Shown here in pieces: positions 26,010 to 34,627 of a DNA stretch of 64,000 nucleotides (positions are counted from its first letter, which is position 1; each line of letters begins with the position of its first letter). A program made the position numbers and the translations under genes. The DNA is taken from the NCBI GenBank assembly GCA_018268595.1, contig JAFDWH010000009.1, positions 62,001-126,000 of the forward strand. Direction: 5' to 3'. The notes beneath the pieces are model-generated. The model was not told the origin of the DNA and ran no database searches. It saw only the letters and a program-made list of their open reading frames with translations. The DNA is from Actinomycetota bacterium. GTDB taxonomy: Bacteria; Actinomycetota; Thermoleophilia; Solirubrobacterales; Solirubrobacteraceae.

Positions 26010-27539
26010 TCAGGCCGCCTCGGCGTCCACCGCAGGCGCCCGGCGCAGCAGCGCGCGCGACGCCGGCAGCGCGATCGCACCGGCGCGCACGAGCGCGGAC
26101 GTGTAGAGGGCGGCGAACAGCAGCGCCTCGCCGGCGCCGAGCGCGAGCGCCTCCGGGCGCGCGAGCGAGCGCGTCGAGACGACGAGGTCGTTCAGCGCCG
26201 AGATCGCCGCGGCCAGCAGCGCCGCCGTCAGCAGCGGCACAGCCAGCGAGCGCCGCCAGCCGGACGCCCGCGGGAGCGCCGCGGCGGCGACGCGCCAGAA
26301 CGCGAGAGCGCCGAGCGTCAGCGCGGCGCTCGTGCCGAGCGCGAGCGCGTGCGCGCCGAAGACGGCCACGAGGACGCTCGTCGCGACCGCGTTGACCAGC
26401 ACGACGACGCCGGCCGCGCGCGCCTCGAGCGCCGGGCGGCCGAGCGACTGCACGAGCGCGAAGCCGGGATGCGCGACGACCCACATCGCGAAGCCGACGG
26501 CGAGGATCTGCATCAGGCGCTCGGTGCGCCCGAAGCCCGGGCCGAGCCAGGCGGCGACGAGCGGCCCCGCGCTGGCCGCGAGCGCCCCGAGCGCCCCCGC
26601 CGCGATCGCCGAGACGGCGCCGAGCGCGCGCGCGAACGCGTCGTCGAGCGCCTCCGGGCGCCGCACGTGGACGCGCGTGAGCAGCGGGACGAGCACGACC
26701 GTCGACTGCGCGAGCAGCGAGGCGAGCGCCGCCGCGACCGTGCTGGCGGCGCCGTACTCGGCCGCGACGCCGGCGCCGCACACGATCCCGATCAGCAGCC
26801 GCTCGTAGTGCATCGCGCCCGCGTAGGCGAAGCGAGAGCTCTGCTGCGGCAGCCCGTAGCGCAGGAGCTGGCGCAGGCTCGCGCGGCTCGGCCGAGCGCG
26901 CGCCGGGGAGCGCAGCAGCCGCCGGCACGCGAGCGCGCCGAGCGCGAGTGCGAGCGCCATCCCGCCGACCTGGCTCGCCGCCAGCCCGACGACGCCGTGG
27001 CCGCCGCGCAGCGTCGCGATCGCGCCGGCCGTGAACGCGAGCACGTAGCCGACGCGCATGCCCAGCAGCGCGCGGAAGCGCCGATGGCCGACGAGCACGC
27101 CCTCCCACACGGCCGCGAGCGTCGTCAGCGCGAACGCCGCGAACGCGAGCCGCAGCGCGTCGCGCGCGGGGTCGTGCAGCGCCGCCGGGACGTCGAGCAG
27201 ACCGGCGAGCACAGGCGCGAGCAGCCAGCCGCCGGCGAGCAGCGGCAGGTCGAGCGCGAAGCTCGCGAGCAGCGCCGTGGCGACCGTCGAGCGGATCGCG
27301 GCCGCATCGTCGCGCGCGGCGGCCGCTGCCACGACGCGCGAGACCGCCGGCCCGATGCCGACGTCGACCAGCCCGGCCAGCCCCGTGGCCGCGCTCACGA
27401 CGATCCACACCCCGTACGCCGGCTTGCCGAGCTGCGCCACGACGAACGGGGTCAGCGCGAGCAACGCGACCGCGGCGAGCGCACGCGAGAGGAACACCAG
27501 CGCGGCGTCCCCGCCGGCGCGCGAGCGGCGCTCAGGCAC
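26010..27539 (-). CDS. Wzx-like oligosaccharide flippase
   Basis: This 509-residue integral membrane protein of the MOP/PST superfamily has 12-14 hydrophobic helices throughout, with the N-terminal pattern SRALAAVALLALTPFVVAQLGKPAYGVW that is usual for lipopolysaccharide-type flippases ('lgp-e-yG-w'). It would move undecaprenyl-linked repeat units across the membrane. It lies between a glycosyltransferase and a Wzy-like polymerase gene in the same operon, and its start overlaps the end of the latter by 8 bp. Teichuronic acid or other exporters of this family are alternatives. No ABC exporter for surface polysaccharide lies in the window. Confidence 0.85.
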   Translation of the reverse strand: MPERRSRAGGDAALVFLSRALAAVALLALTPFVVAQLGKPAYGVWIVVSAATGLAGLVDVGIGPAVSRVVAAAAARDDAAAIRSTVATALLASFALDLPLLAGGWLLAPVLAGLLDVPAALHDPARDALRLAFAAFALTTLAAVWEGVLVGHRRFRALLGMRVGYVLAFTAGAIATLRGGHGVVGLAASQVGGMALALALGALACRRLLRSPARARPSRASLRQLLRYGLPQQSSRFAYAGAMHYERLLIGIVCGAGVAAEYGAASTVAAALASLLAQSTVVLVPLLTRVHVRRPEALDDAFARALGAVSAIAAGALGALAASAGPLVAAWLGPGFGRTERLMQILAVGFAMWVVAHPGFALVQSLGRPALEARAAGVVVLVNAVATSVLVAVFGAHALALGTSAALTLGALAFWRVAAAALPRASGWRRSLAVPLLTAALLAAAISALNDLVVSTRSLARPEALALGAGEALLFAALYTSALVRAGAIALPASRALLRRAPAVDAEAA

Positions 27540-28827
27540 GCGCGCCCTCCGGCCGGCGCGCCGGCGACGGCTGCGCGCCGGCCGGGGCGGGCGCGCGCTG
27601 CGCGAGCGTGCCGACGAGCAGCAGCGCCGGGCCGATCACGAGCCAGTCGAGGTACTGCGTGAAGAAGCTGTCGTAGATCGCGAACGTCGTCAGCACGACC
27701 GCGTAGGCGGCCGTCAGCCGCCAGCCGAGCGCGCCGCCGCGCGCGCGCGTCAGCAGCGCGCCGTTCAGCGCGCCGAGCAGCGCCGCGCCGACCCACACGA
27801 GCGCCAGCCCGCCGTCGGCCCACAGCGAGCCGGCGAACGTGGGCGCGGTGAACGGCGGGGTGATGCGCGCCGAGACGCTTCCCGTCAGCCGCGTGCCCGG
27901 GATCACGCGGTTGAAGGCGACCGTGCTGAAGGCGCCGTGCGCGAACGGCTCCACCGTCGGGAAGTGGCCGACGAGCCCGCGCACCACCTCGAAGTTCGGC
28001 GCGAGCGCGACGTACGCCGGCAGCAGCGGCCGCTCCCACAACGGCCGGCTCGGCACGACGCGATGCAGCAGGTCATGCTCGAACGGGCGGTCCGGGTGCT
28101 GCGCGACGCGCGCGTAGAACAGCCCGCAGAAGGCGGCGAGGCCCGCGAGCGCGAGCGCGACCAGCGTCCGCCGCGGCGGGATCCCCCACACCATCGCGCG
28201 CGCGACCGCCACCGTCGCGAGCGGCAGCAGCAGCGACCCACGGCTCGCCTGCAGCGCGAGCGCCGCGATCGCCGTCAGGCCGAGCGCCAGCTCGAAGCGC
28301 CACCCGGGCGCCGTCAGCCGCGGCGGCCGCACGAGCGCGACGACCGCGACGACGTCGAGCAGGTCGACCAGCAGGACCGTCGGGCCGCGCGGCTGCGCGA
28401 AGCGCGTCGCGTCGATGTTGCCCGACAGCAGCGGCACGCCGCCCGCGCCGGCGAACTGGTGGGCCAGCTCGGCGAGGCCCAGCAGCAGCAGCGCCAGCAG
28501 CAGCGGGCGCAGGCGCACGCCGGCGAGCGCCGCGGGAAGCCGGATCGCCCTTTCCCGCGCACGGCTGCGCACGACCGCCGCCGCGACCGCGGCGCCGAGC
28601 GCGAACGCGAGCGGCACCAGCAGCACGAGCAGCCACATCGTCCCCGACCACGGCCGCTGGATCGGGAACAGCGGGAACTGCGCGAGGCCGGCGCCGACGA
28701 GCCACAGCACCGGCAGCGGCAGCAGCCCGGCCAGCGGGCCGAGGCGGCGCGCGCCGCCGATAGCCAGCACGCCGCCCGCGGTCAGCAGCGCGAGGCCCGC
28801 CGCGTGGCTGAAGCCGGTCGCGATCAC
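27532..28827 (-). CDS. Wzy-like repeat-unit polymerase, membrane protein
   Basis: This 431-residue polytopic membrane protein has about 11 hydrophobic helices and one large hydrophilic loop (about 250-330) bearing FEHDLLHRVVPSRPLWERP and FNRVIPGTRLTG. That is the layout of oligosaccharide repeat-unit polymerases. Sequence similarity is always low in this family, so the call relies on topology and place in the cluster. Its function would be to join flipped lipid-linked units. The GTG at 28827 overlaps the upstream gene stop by 4 bp (GTGA). A second polymerase/ligase-type gene lies at 34628-36625. Confidence 0.7.
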   Translation of the reverse strand: MIATGFSHAAGLALLTAGGVLAIGGARRLGPLAGLLPLPVLWLVGAGLAQFPLFPIQRPWSGTMWLLVLLVPLAFALGAAVAAAVVRSRARERAIRLPAALAGVRLRPLLLALLLLGLAELAHQFAGAGGVPLLSGNIDATRFAQPRGPTVLLVDLLDVVAVVALVRPPRLTAPGWRFELALGLTAIAALALQASRGSLLLPLATVAVARAMVWGIPPRRTLVALALAGLAAFCGLFYARVAQHPDRPFEHDLLHRVVPSRPLWERPLLPAYVALAPNFEVVRGLVGHFPTVEPFAHGAFSTVAFNRVIPGTRLTGSVSARITPPFTAPTFAGSLWADGGLALVWVGAALLGALNGALLTRARGGALGWRLTAAYAVVLTTFAIYDSFFTQYLDWLVIGPALLLVGTLAQRAPAPAGAQPSPARRPEGARA

Positions 28828-29798
28828 GTGCCCGACGGCGCGGCGCCCAGCGGGAACACGCGCACGCTCGCGTGGCCAGCGGCCGGCTCGATCACCTGCA
28901 GGGCTGGCCGACCGGCCTCGAGCACCGCCACGTATGCCGCGCGGCGCGCGTCGGCCGCCGGCAGGTCGAGCCGCTGATGCAGCATGAACTGCCGGAAGCC
29001 GGACTCGCCGCTCAGCACGTGCACCTCGGGCTGGCGGCCGGCGCTGTGGCGGACGAGCACGAGGTCGGGCAGGGAGCCGCTCACGCGCGCGACGAGGATC
29101 GTCCAGTCGGCCGGGGCCTCGCTCGGCACGGGCAGGCCCGCCGTCAGCGCCGGCCGCCGCCAGCCCTCGTCCGCGCGCAGGACCTCGAGCCGCGGCAGCG
29201 GCTGCACGCCGGTCGCACGCTGGCCGGGGCGGAGATCGTTGCGTCGCGGCCAGACGACCGCGAACAGGTCGTCGGGGCGCCCGCCCCACGGCGCGAGCTG
29301 CGCGTCGACGGCGGCGCCGCGTGGCCCCGGCACGGCGACGTCGGCGTCGGCGAGCCGGCGCCCGCTGTCGAGCGAGGCGACCGAGACGGCGACCGACCGC
29401 GCGCTCGGCGTCACGCGCGCGACGGCGACCGCGTCGCCGTCCCAGCGCGTCAGCGCGGCGGCGCCCGCGCCGGCGCGCAGCGACAGCCGCTGCGTCGCGC
29501 GCACGCGCGCGCCGACGAGCACGCGCGCCTCGCTCGAGCCGGCCGCGGCGGGCGTCACGACGAGCAGCGGCGAGCTGCGCGCCTGCAGCGCCGGGTCGGC
29601 GCTGAACGTCGCGCCGGCCCGCAGCCAGGCACCGCGCAGCTCGTACGTGCGGCTGGCCGACAGCTCGTTCGGGTCCTTCGTCTCGCCGTACGGATAGGCC
29701 GCGAGCGCGATCGCCCCCAGCACGAGGACGCCGGCGGCGACGAGCGCCCAGCGCGCTCCGGCGCGCTCGCGAACGGATGTGGCCACGCTGCTCAACAT
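28824..29798 (-). CDS. membrane-anchored extracytoplasmic protein, unknown
   Basis: I do not recognise this 324-residue protein. It has one N-terminal membrane anchor (ARWALVAAGVLVLGAIALAA) after a short cytoplasmic tail, then an extracytoplasmic, beta-rich domain with few charged clusters. It contains several patterns like LAPWGGRPDDLFAVVWPRRND and LPDLVLVRHSAGRQPEVHVLSG, which resemble FG-GAP/propeller-style 'D-L-x-V-V' repeats. Its location inside the polysaccharide operon, overlapping the Wzy-like and GT4 genes on either side, suggests a role in surface glycan assembly or a lectin-like surface function. The ATG at 29798 is used; the frame is open much further but shadows the GT4 gene. Confidence 0.65.
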   Translation of the reverse strand: MLSSVATSVRERAGARWALVAAGVLVLGAIALAAYPYGETKDPNELSASRTYELRGAWLRAGATFSADPALQARSSPLLVVTPAAAGSSEARVLVGARVRATQRLSLRAGAGAAALTRWDGDAVAVARVTPSARSVAVSVASLDSGRRLADADVAVPGPRGAAVDAQLAPWGGRPDDLFAVVWPRRNDLRPGQRATGVQPLPRLEVLRADEGWRRPALTAGLPVPSEAPADWTILVARVSGSLPDLVLVRHSAGRQPEVHVLSGESGFRQFMLHQRLDLPAADARRAAYVAVLEAGRPALQVIEPAAGHASVRVFPLGAAPSGT

Positions 29799-31069
29799 GG
29801 GGCTCCCAGGGTCTCGGGGACGGGGGTGCCGGCGCACAGCTCGAGCAGCCGCTCGGCGATGCGCGGGAAGCTGTAGGCGTCGAGGTCGAAGTCGGGTGAC
29901 GGACGGTACGGCTCGCCGTCCACGACGCGACGGTCGGCGTACGCGCGCAGCGCGCGGGCGATCGCGGCCTCGTCGTCGGGCGGCGCCAGCTCGTGGCCGC
30001 CGCTGCGCCGCAGCAGCTCGGCGGCGGCGTTCGCGTGCGCGAGCGCGAGGATCGGCTTGCCCGCCGCGAGGTACTCGTACAGCTTCGCGGTCGCGACCTG
30101 CGTGACGCCGACCGAGGTGATCAGCAGCAGCCCGTCGGCCGCCTGCTGCAGGCCGAGCGCGCGGCGGTGCTCGACGCGGCCGAGCGGCCGCACGACGTCG
30201 GCCAGCGCCGGCGCGCGCAGCGCCGCCGTCTCCTGCTCGGTGAAGCTGCCGGCGGCGACCAGCTCGATCCGCTCGCGCAGCGCGGGGTCGGCGCCGAGGA
30301 CGCGCTCGAGCGCGCGCAGGAACGGCCGCGGGTCCTTGCCGTCCACCCCGCCGCTGCCGGTGTAGACGAGCGAGAAGCGCGACGGGTCGAGCGTGGCGCG
30401 CTCGTCCGTCGCGGCCGCGAGCGCGACCGGGTCGAAGCCGTTCGTCAGGTGCGCGACGCGCGCGCCGGGGTGGCGCCGCGCGAGGTCGGCGGCGATCGGC
30501 TCGGTCACGGCCGTGACGCAGGTGGCGCGCCGCACCACCGCGCCCTCCAGCCGGCGGTCGAGCGCAGTCGCGTACGGGCGCAGCGTCGGTGGCTCGAACG
30601 TCCAGCCGTCGCGCAGGTCGGCGAACCACGGGATGCCGCGCGCCTTCAGCGCCATCCCGACGAGATGGACCGACTCGGGCGGCGAGGTCGTGAAGACGAC
30701 GTCCGGGCGGTCCCGCGCGACGATCCGCCGCGCCGCGCGGATCGCGGCGGGCGCCCACGTGGCGGCGGTCGCGTCCGGCACGATCGCGCGCGTCCACCAG
30801 CGGCGCCGCGTGCGCGTCACCGCGCCGTCGGCGAGGCCCGCCACGACGCGGTGCTGCCCGTCGGCGTGGGCGCGCAGGTCGCCCGCGCGCACGACCCGCT
30901 GCGCCGCGTCGTCCGGCAGCGCCCCCGAGGCGGCGCTCATCAGCACCGTCGTGCGCACGTCGAGATCGTGCAGCGCGCGCCGCAGCGCGACGACGCGCCG
31001 CACCGCCGAGACGTCGCTCGGCGGGAACAGGTAGGAGACGAGCAGCACGTGAGCGGGCCGCTCAGCCAC
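29792..31069 (-). CDS. family-4 glycosyltransferase (GT-B)
   Basis: This 425-residue GT-B glycosyltransferase has an N-terminal acceptor domain beginning AHVLLVSYLFPPSDVSAVRR, where the P-P-x-x-x-x-x-x-R pattern is typical of GT4 proteins. The inner region includes DVVFTTSPPESVHLVGM and PWFADLRDGW. The C-terminal nucleotide-sugar domain contains LVYTGSGG, AAGSFTEQE and KLYEYLAAGKPILAL, the E-x7-E-like donor site. It would transfer a sugar from a nucleotide donor to the lipid-linked intermediate. It starts at GTG 31069, overlapping the upstream glycosyltransferase gene by 8 bp. Confidence 0.88.
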   Translation of the reverse strand: MAERPAHVLLVSYLFPPSDVSAVRRVVALRRALHDLDVRTTVLMSAASGALPDDAAQRVVRAGDLRAHADGQHRVVAGLADGAVTRTRRRWWTRAIVPDATAATWAPAAIRAARRIVARDRPDVVFTTSPPESVHLVGMALKARGIPWFADLRDGWTFEPPTLRPYATALDRRLEGAVVRRATCVTAVTEPIAADLARRHPGARVAHLTNGFDPVALAAATDERATLDPSRFSLVYTGSGGVDGKDPRPFLRALERVLGADPALRERIELVAAGSFTEQETAALRAPALADVVRPLGRVEHRRALGLQQAADGLLLITSVGVTQVATAKLYEYLAAGKPILALAHANAAAELLRRSGGHELAPPDDEAAIARALRAYADRRVVDGEPYRPSPDFDLDAYSFPRIAERLLELCAGTPVPETLGAPC

Positions 31070-32066
31070 GCGCCCCTCCCTCCGCGGCGGCGCGCGCAGG
31101 CGGGCGGCGCCGCAGCCGCGCGCGCCGCCGCAGGCGCCGCGCGAGCTCCCCGGCCAGCCCCGGGCCGCCGCCCGACTCGAGCAGGTCCCCCGGGTACGGG
31201 AACGACGGCGTCGCCGCACGCCAGCCGGCGAGCCGCCCGCCGACGCCGCTGACGTTGCGGTCGACGACCGCCTGGCCGGCGCAGATGACGAGCTCGCGCG
31301 CGAGCACGGCGGGCAGCCGGCGCGGGCGCAGCACGCCCCACGTGCGCAGCACGTAGCCGCGCCCGTAGCCCATCAGGCGGTTCTTCGCGCGCGAGCCGGA
31401 GCCGAGCGTCGCGGAGTGGTGGTGCACGCCGAGCGCGTCGCGCGCGAGCGCGCAGCAGCCGCCGGCGCGGCGCAGGCGCAGCACGAGGTCGACGTCCTCC
31501 CAGTAGGCGAAGATGCGCTCGTCGAAGCCGCCGACCGCGAGGAACGCCGCGCGGTCGAACGCGGCCGCGGCGGCCGACGGGCCGATCGGCGCCGGGAGCG
31601 ACGCGTCGAGCGCGGCGACCGGCCGGCCGTTGAGGTAGTCGAACACGAGCAGCGTCGCGTCGAGCTCCATGCCGGCGGTGTCGATCAGCTCCGGCGCGTG
31701 CTGGTCGCGCAGCACCCCGGCGGCCATCACGACCGCGGCGGCCGGGTCGAGCGCGCCGGCGAGCGCCTCCACGAAGCGCGGCTCGCACGTGCAGTCGTCG
31801 TTGAGCAGCACGAGCGCGTCGCCGGCGGCGCGTCGCGCGCCGGCGTTGACGGCGCGCGAGTAGCCGGCGTTCTGCTCGAAGCGCACGAGCGTGACGTGCG
31901 CGAGCCGCTCGCGCACCCACTCGACGCCCGGCGCCGGGACGCCGTTGTCGACGAGCACCAGCTCGAACGGGACGGTCTGGCGCACGAGCGACGCGACCAG
32001 CGGCTCGAGCCGGGCGCCCGGGTCGCACGTCGGCACGATGACGGAGATCGAGCGCGTCGCGCTCAT
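31062..32066 (-). CDS. family-2 glycosyltransferase
   Basis: This 334-residue GT-A enzyme has ISVIVPTCDPGARLEPLVAS, VLVDNGVPAPG and the metal motif VLLNDDCTCEP, followed by GGFDERIFAYWEDVDLVLRL, the common acceptor motif of rhamnosyl- and related transferases. The C-terminus is Arg/Ala-rich and probably membrane-associated. It is paralogous to the genes at 25084 and 37985 in the same locus. The ATG at 32066 overlaps the methyltransferase stop by 4 bp. Confidence 0.9.
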   Translation of the reverse strand: MSATRSISVIVPTCDPGARLEPLVASLVRQTVPFELVLVDNGVPAPGVEWVRERLAHVTLVRFEQNAGYSRAVNAGARRAAGDALVLLNDDCTCEPRFVEALAGALDPAAAVVMAAGVLRDQHAPELIDTAGMELDATLLVFDYLNGRPVAALDASLPAPIGPSAAAAAFDRAAFLAVGGFDERIFAYWEDVDLVLRLRRAGGCCALARDALGVHHHSATLGSGSRAKNRLMGYGRGYVLRTWGVLRPRRLPAVLARELVICAGQAVVDRNVSGVGGRLAGWRAATPSFPYPGDLLESGGGPGLAGELARRLRRRARLRRRPPARAAAEGGARG

Positions 32067-33010
32067 CTCGCGAGCACGACGATCGTGCCGCCGCGGCGCA
32101 GCAGGCCGGCGAGCAGCTCCAGCGCGACCGCGAGCGGCGCCAGCAGCGGGCCGGCCAGCAGCGTGAGCGCGACGTCCGCCGCGCCGCGCGCGCCGCAGCC
32201 GCGCCGCGCGCGCTTGAGCAGCCGGAAGGCGACGTCGCGCTCGCGCGTCAGGCGGTTGAGCAGCGTCAGCCACATCCCGAGCGCGTTGTGCTCGAGCAGC
32301 AGGTGGCGCGTGCGGGTCACGCGGAAGCCGCAGCGCTCCAGCAGCGCGGAGAGGCCGCGCGGCGTGAAGTGCGTGAGGTGGCGCGGCACGTCCTGGTGGA
32401 ACCAGCGGTCCCCGCCGAGCGACGCCTGCCAGCTCGCCCGGTTCGGCACCGCGATCACGAGTCGCCCGCCCGGCCGCAGCCACGCACGCGCGCGTTGCAG
32501 CGCGGCGGCGGGGTCGTCGAGGTGCTCGAGCACATGCCACAGCACGACCGCGTCGGCGCTCTCCGGCGCCCGCTCGGCGGCCTCTACGCCGACCGTCGCG
32601 ACGTCGAGCCCGCGCGCGCGGGCCGCAGCCGCGTACGGCGCGGACGGCTCGATGCCGCCGACGCGCTGCCCGCGCGCCGCCAGCGCCGCGAGCAGGCGCC
32701 CGTCGCCCGCGCCGACCTCGAGCACCTGCGCATGCGCCGGCAGCCGGCCGATCGCGCGCAGCCGGTCGCGGTCGATCAGCCGCCGCAGCGGCTCGAGCAG
32801 CGCGTCGAGCCGTCCGCGCATGCGGTAGGTCCCCTCGCTGTAGAGCGGTGCCGTCTCGCGCCCGCGCTGCGCCGGCGCGACGGCGGCGGTCCCGCACGCC
32901 GCGCAGCGCAGCAGCTCGTAGGCGGGCAGCGCGGCGAGCCGCGCGTCCGACGGCCGCGCCGCCCGCCACGGCAGCATGCTCGCGCGCCCGCAGGCGACGC
33001 ACGCGCTCAC
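32063..33010 (-). CDS. methyltransferase with N-terminal zinc ribbon
   Basis: This 315-residue protein has two CxxC pairs in the first 40 residues (CVAC near the start and CAAC near 36), forming a small zinc ribbon, then a class I methyltransferase core: LEVGAGDGRLLAALAARG, IEPSAPYAAAARARG, ADAVVLWHVLEHLDDPAAAL, LRPGGRLVIAVPN. The His in WFHQDVPRHLTHFT is also usual in this family. The same layout occurs in sugar- and polyketide-modifying C- or O-methyltransferases. It probably modifies a sugar of the surface polymer. The GTG at 33010 is chosen. The C-terminal 60 residues are hydrophobic. Confidence 0.85.
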   Translation of the reverse strand: MSACVACGRASMLPWRAARPSDARLAALPAYELLRCAACGTAAVAPAQRGRETAPLYSEGTYRMRGRLDALLEPLRRLIDRDRLRAIGRLPAHAQVLEVGAGDGRLLAALAARGQRVGGIEPSAPYAAAARARGLDVATVGVEAAERAPESADAVVLWHVLEHLDDPAAALQRARAWLRPGGRLVIAVPNRASWQASLGGDRWFHQDVPRHLTHFTPRGLSALLERCGFRVTRTRHLLLEHNALGMWLTLLNRLTRERDVAFRLLKRARRGCGARGAADVALTLLAGPLLAPLAVALELLAGLLRRGGTIVVLAR

Positions 33011-33018
33011 GCCTGTTG

Positions 33019-34092
33019 TCAAAGCGCGGACCCGCCGGTCAGGCCGACGAAGGCGCGCCATGCGGGCTTCGCCTTGCCGGCAAGCGTGAAGAGGCCCGTG
33101 TGCGGAGCCCACCAGTCGTGCTCGCCCGCGTAGAGCGCGCGATCGCGCCAGCTGAACCACACGACCGTCTCGACGCGGCAACGCTTGCGCAGCCGCAGGA
33201 CGCTCGCGTAGCTGCGCGTCAGCAGCGACGCCTGTGCGCGCAGCGACGTGCGGAACGGCCCCGGGGGCCCGCCGGTCGCCCAGCCGATCTCCGTGACGAT
33301 GATCGGCGTTCGGCGATCGCGATGGCGGTCCATGATCGCGCGCACGCGCCGGACCGCGCCGACGACGCCGCGCTCGTCGCGCGCGTACGGGTTCACGGCC
33401 ACGACCTCGAACAGCCGGCTGGCGCCGCGGACGTCGTAGAGGCGCCCGAGAAAGCGCGCGATCGGCATCCCGCCGCGGCTTTCCGGCAGCCCGGCGAGCG
33501 CGATCCGAGCGCGCGGGTCGACATGGCGGATCGGCCCGCGGACCGCGCGCACGAGCTCGAGGTACTGGCGCGGGTCGGGGTGGCCGTTCCAGTAGGCGGC
33601 GAAGTTCGGCTCGTTCCAGATCTGCCAGGTGAGGATCGGGAAGTACGGCAGCTCGGGGTGCAGGCGCCAGAACGCGCCGCCGCGCCCGTAGCGGCGCACG
33701 GCGTCGGCGGCGAAGCGCGTGAACGCGGCGCGCGCGGCGCGCGTCAGCGGCGGGTCGGTCGCGTGCGCCGCCGCGAACGGCGGCGAGCCGTAGAGCACCG
33801 GCAGCAGCCGGATCGCGTTGCGGGCCGCGCCCGCGACGAGGTCGTCGTAGCGGCCCCACACGCGTCTGCCGGGCAGCGGCTCGACGCTCGACCACTCCAG
33901 GTTGAAGCGGAAGACGTCGACGCGACTGCGCCCCATCGCGTCGAGCTCCGCGGAGGTCGGCGTCGCCCACGACTGCACGCCGAAGAAGCCGCGCGGCTGA
34001 CTGGCGGGCGCGGGCGGCGCCGACAGCGCGCAGGCCACGGCGGCGAGCGCGAGCGAGGCGCGGGCGGGGCGGACGAGCGTGCGGAGGTGCAT
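33019..34092 (-). CDS. secreted clan-A glycoside hydrolase
   Basis: This 357-residue protein has a signal peptide (RASLALAAVACALSAPPAPAS) and a TIM-barrel glycosidase fold of the GH5/GH39 kind. The acid/base Glu161 sits in WQIWNEPNF, and the nucleophile Glu268 in VTEIGWATGG. The early strand VDVFRFNLEWSSVEP also matches clan A. It would cleave or trim a polysaccharide outside the cell, perhaps the polymer made by this locus or a competing one. It is the first gene of the minus-strand operon leading to 25.1 kb, 8 bp before the methyltransferase gene. The precise GH family is uncertain. Confidence 0.82.
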   Translation of the reverse strand: MHLRTLVRPARASLALAAVACALSAPPAPASQPRGFFGVQSWATPTSAELDAMGRSRVDVFRFNLEWSSVEPLPGRRVWGRYDDLVAGAARNAIRLLPVLYGSPPFAAAHATDPPLTRAARAAFTRFAADAVRRYGRGGAFWRLHPELPYFPILTWQIWNEPNFAAYWNGHPDPRQYLELVRAVRGPIRHVDPRARIALAGLPESRGGMPIARFLGRLYDVRGASRLFEVVAVNPYARDERGVVGAVRRVRAIMDRHRDRRTPIIVTEIGWATGGPPGPFRTSLRAQASLLTRSYASVLRLRKRCRVETVVWFSWRDRALYAGEHDWWAPHTGLFTLAGKAKPAWRAFVGLTGGSAL

Positions 34093-34157
34093 CGGCTTGG
34101 GCGACCGCGGCGCATCGACGCACCGACGGGATGGCCTACGTCAGACCGTTCGCAAGC

Positions 34158-34616
34158 CTATTGGCGCGTCCGGCGGAGCCGCGCAGCGCGCAGGAGCGCA
34201 GCCGCCACGACGGCGACCAGCAGCAACGGCACGGCGAGCAGCGCGAGGCCGGCGCCGCTGCCGGCCGCCCCGAACAGCGCGGTGCCGGCGCCGACGGGTG
34301 GCGGCTCGCCGCGATGCCGCGTCCGCGCACGCGCGCTCGCCGGCGGCGCCCCGAGCGCTCGCGACTCGGCGACTGCCCGCAGCACCGCGCCGCCGGGCGC
34401 ACGCGCGAGGCGCCGGGCGAGCGCGCCGGGAAGCGGCGCCGTGCCGGCTGCGGACGGCCGCACATGCTCGCCGTCGGCGGACGGCATGCTCGGGACGTAC
34501 TGGTCGAGCGCCGGCTGCCCATCCGCGGGCGCCGCGGCCGGCGCCGCCAGCCCGCCGGCGACGAGCGCCGCGAGCGCCAGCAGGCCGGCGAGCGGGAGCC
34601 GTACGGAGCGGCTCAT
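34158..34616 (-). CDS. small secreted protein with C-terminal membrane anchor
   Basis: This 152-residue protein has a signal peptide (RLPLAGLLALAALVAGGLAAPAAAPA), a polar middle with LDQYVPSMPSADGEHVRPS, and a C-terminal hydrophobic helix (AGLALLAVPLLLVAVVAAALL) followed by basic residues (RRTRQ). That is the layout of a sorting-like or type I membrane protein, although no LPxTG is present. I do not recognise the family. It lies 65 bp upstream of the hydrolase gene and diverges from the polymerase/ligase gene. It could be a surface-tethered helper of the polysaccharide locus. Signal and anchor argue that it is a real gene. Confidence 0.5.
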   Translation of the reverse strand: MSRSVRLPLAGLLALAALVAGGLAAPAAAPADGQPALDQYVPSMPSADGEHVRPSAAGTAPLPGALARRLARAPGGAVLRAVAESRALGAPPASARARTRHRGEPPPVGAGTALFGAAGSGAGLALLAVPLLLVAVVAAALLRAARLRRTRQ

Positions 34617-34621
34617 ATGCT
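34616..34621 (+). promoter_or_regulatory. -10 box, leaderless promoter of the 34.6-38.9 kb operon
   Basis: TATGCT is followed by exactly 6 nt and the GTG at 34628. No Shine-Dalgarno sequence precedes the GTG. Transcription would begin at the start codon of the polymerase/ligase gene and run through the sugar transferase and glycosyltransferase genes. Confidence 0.5.
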
Positions 34622-34627
34622 TGCCCG

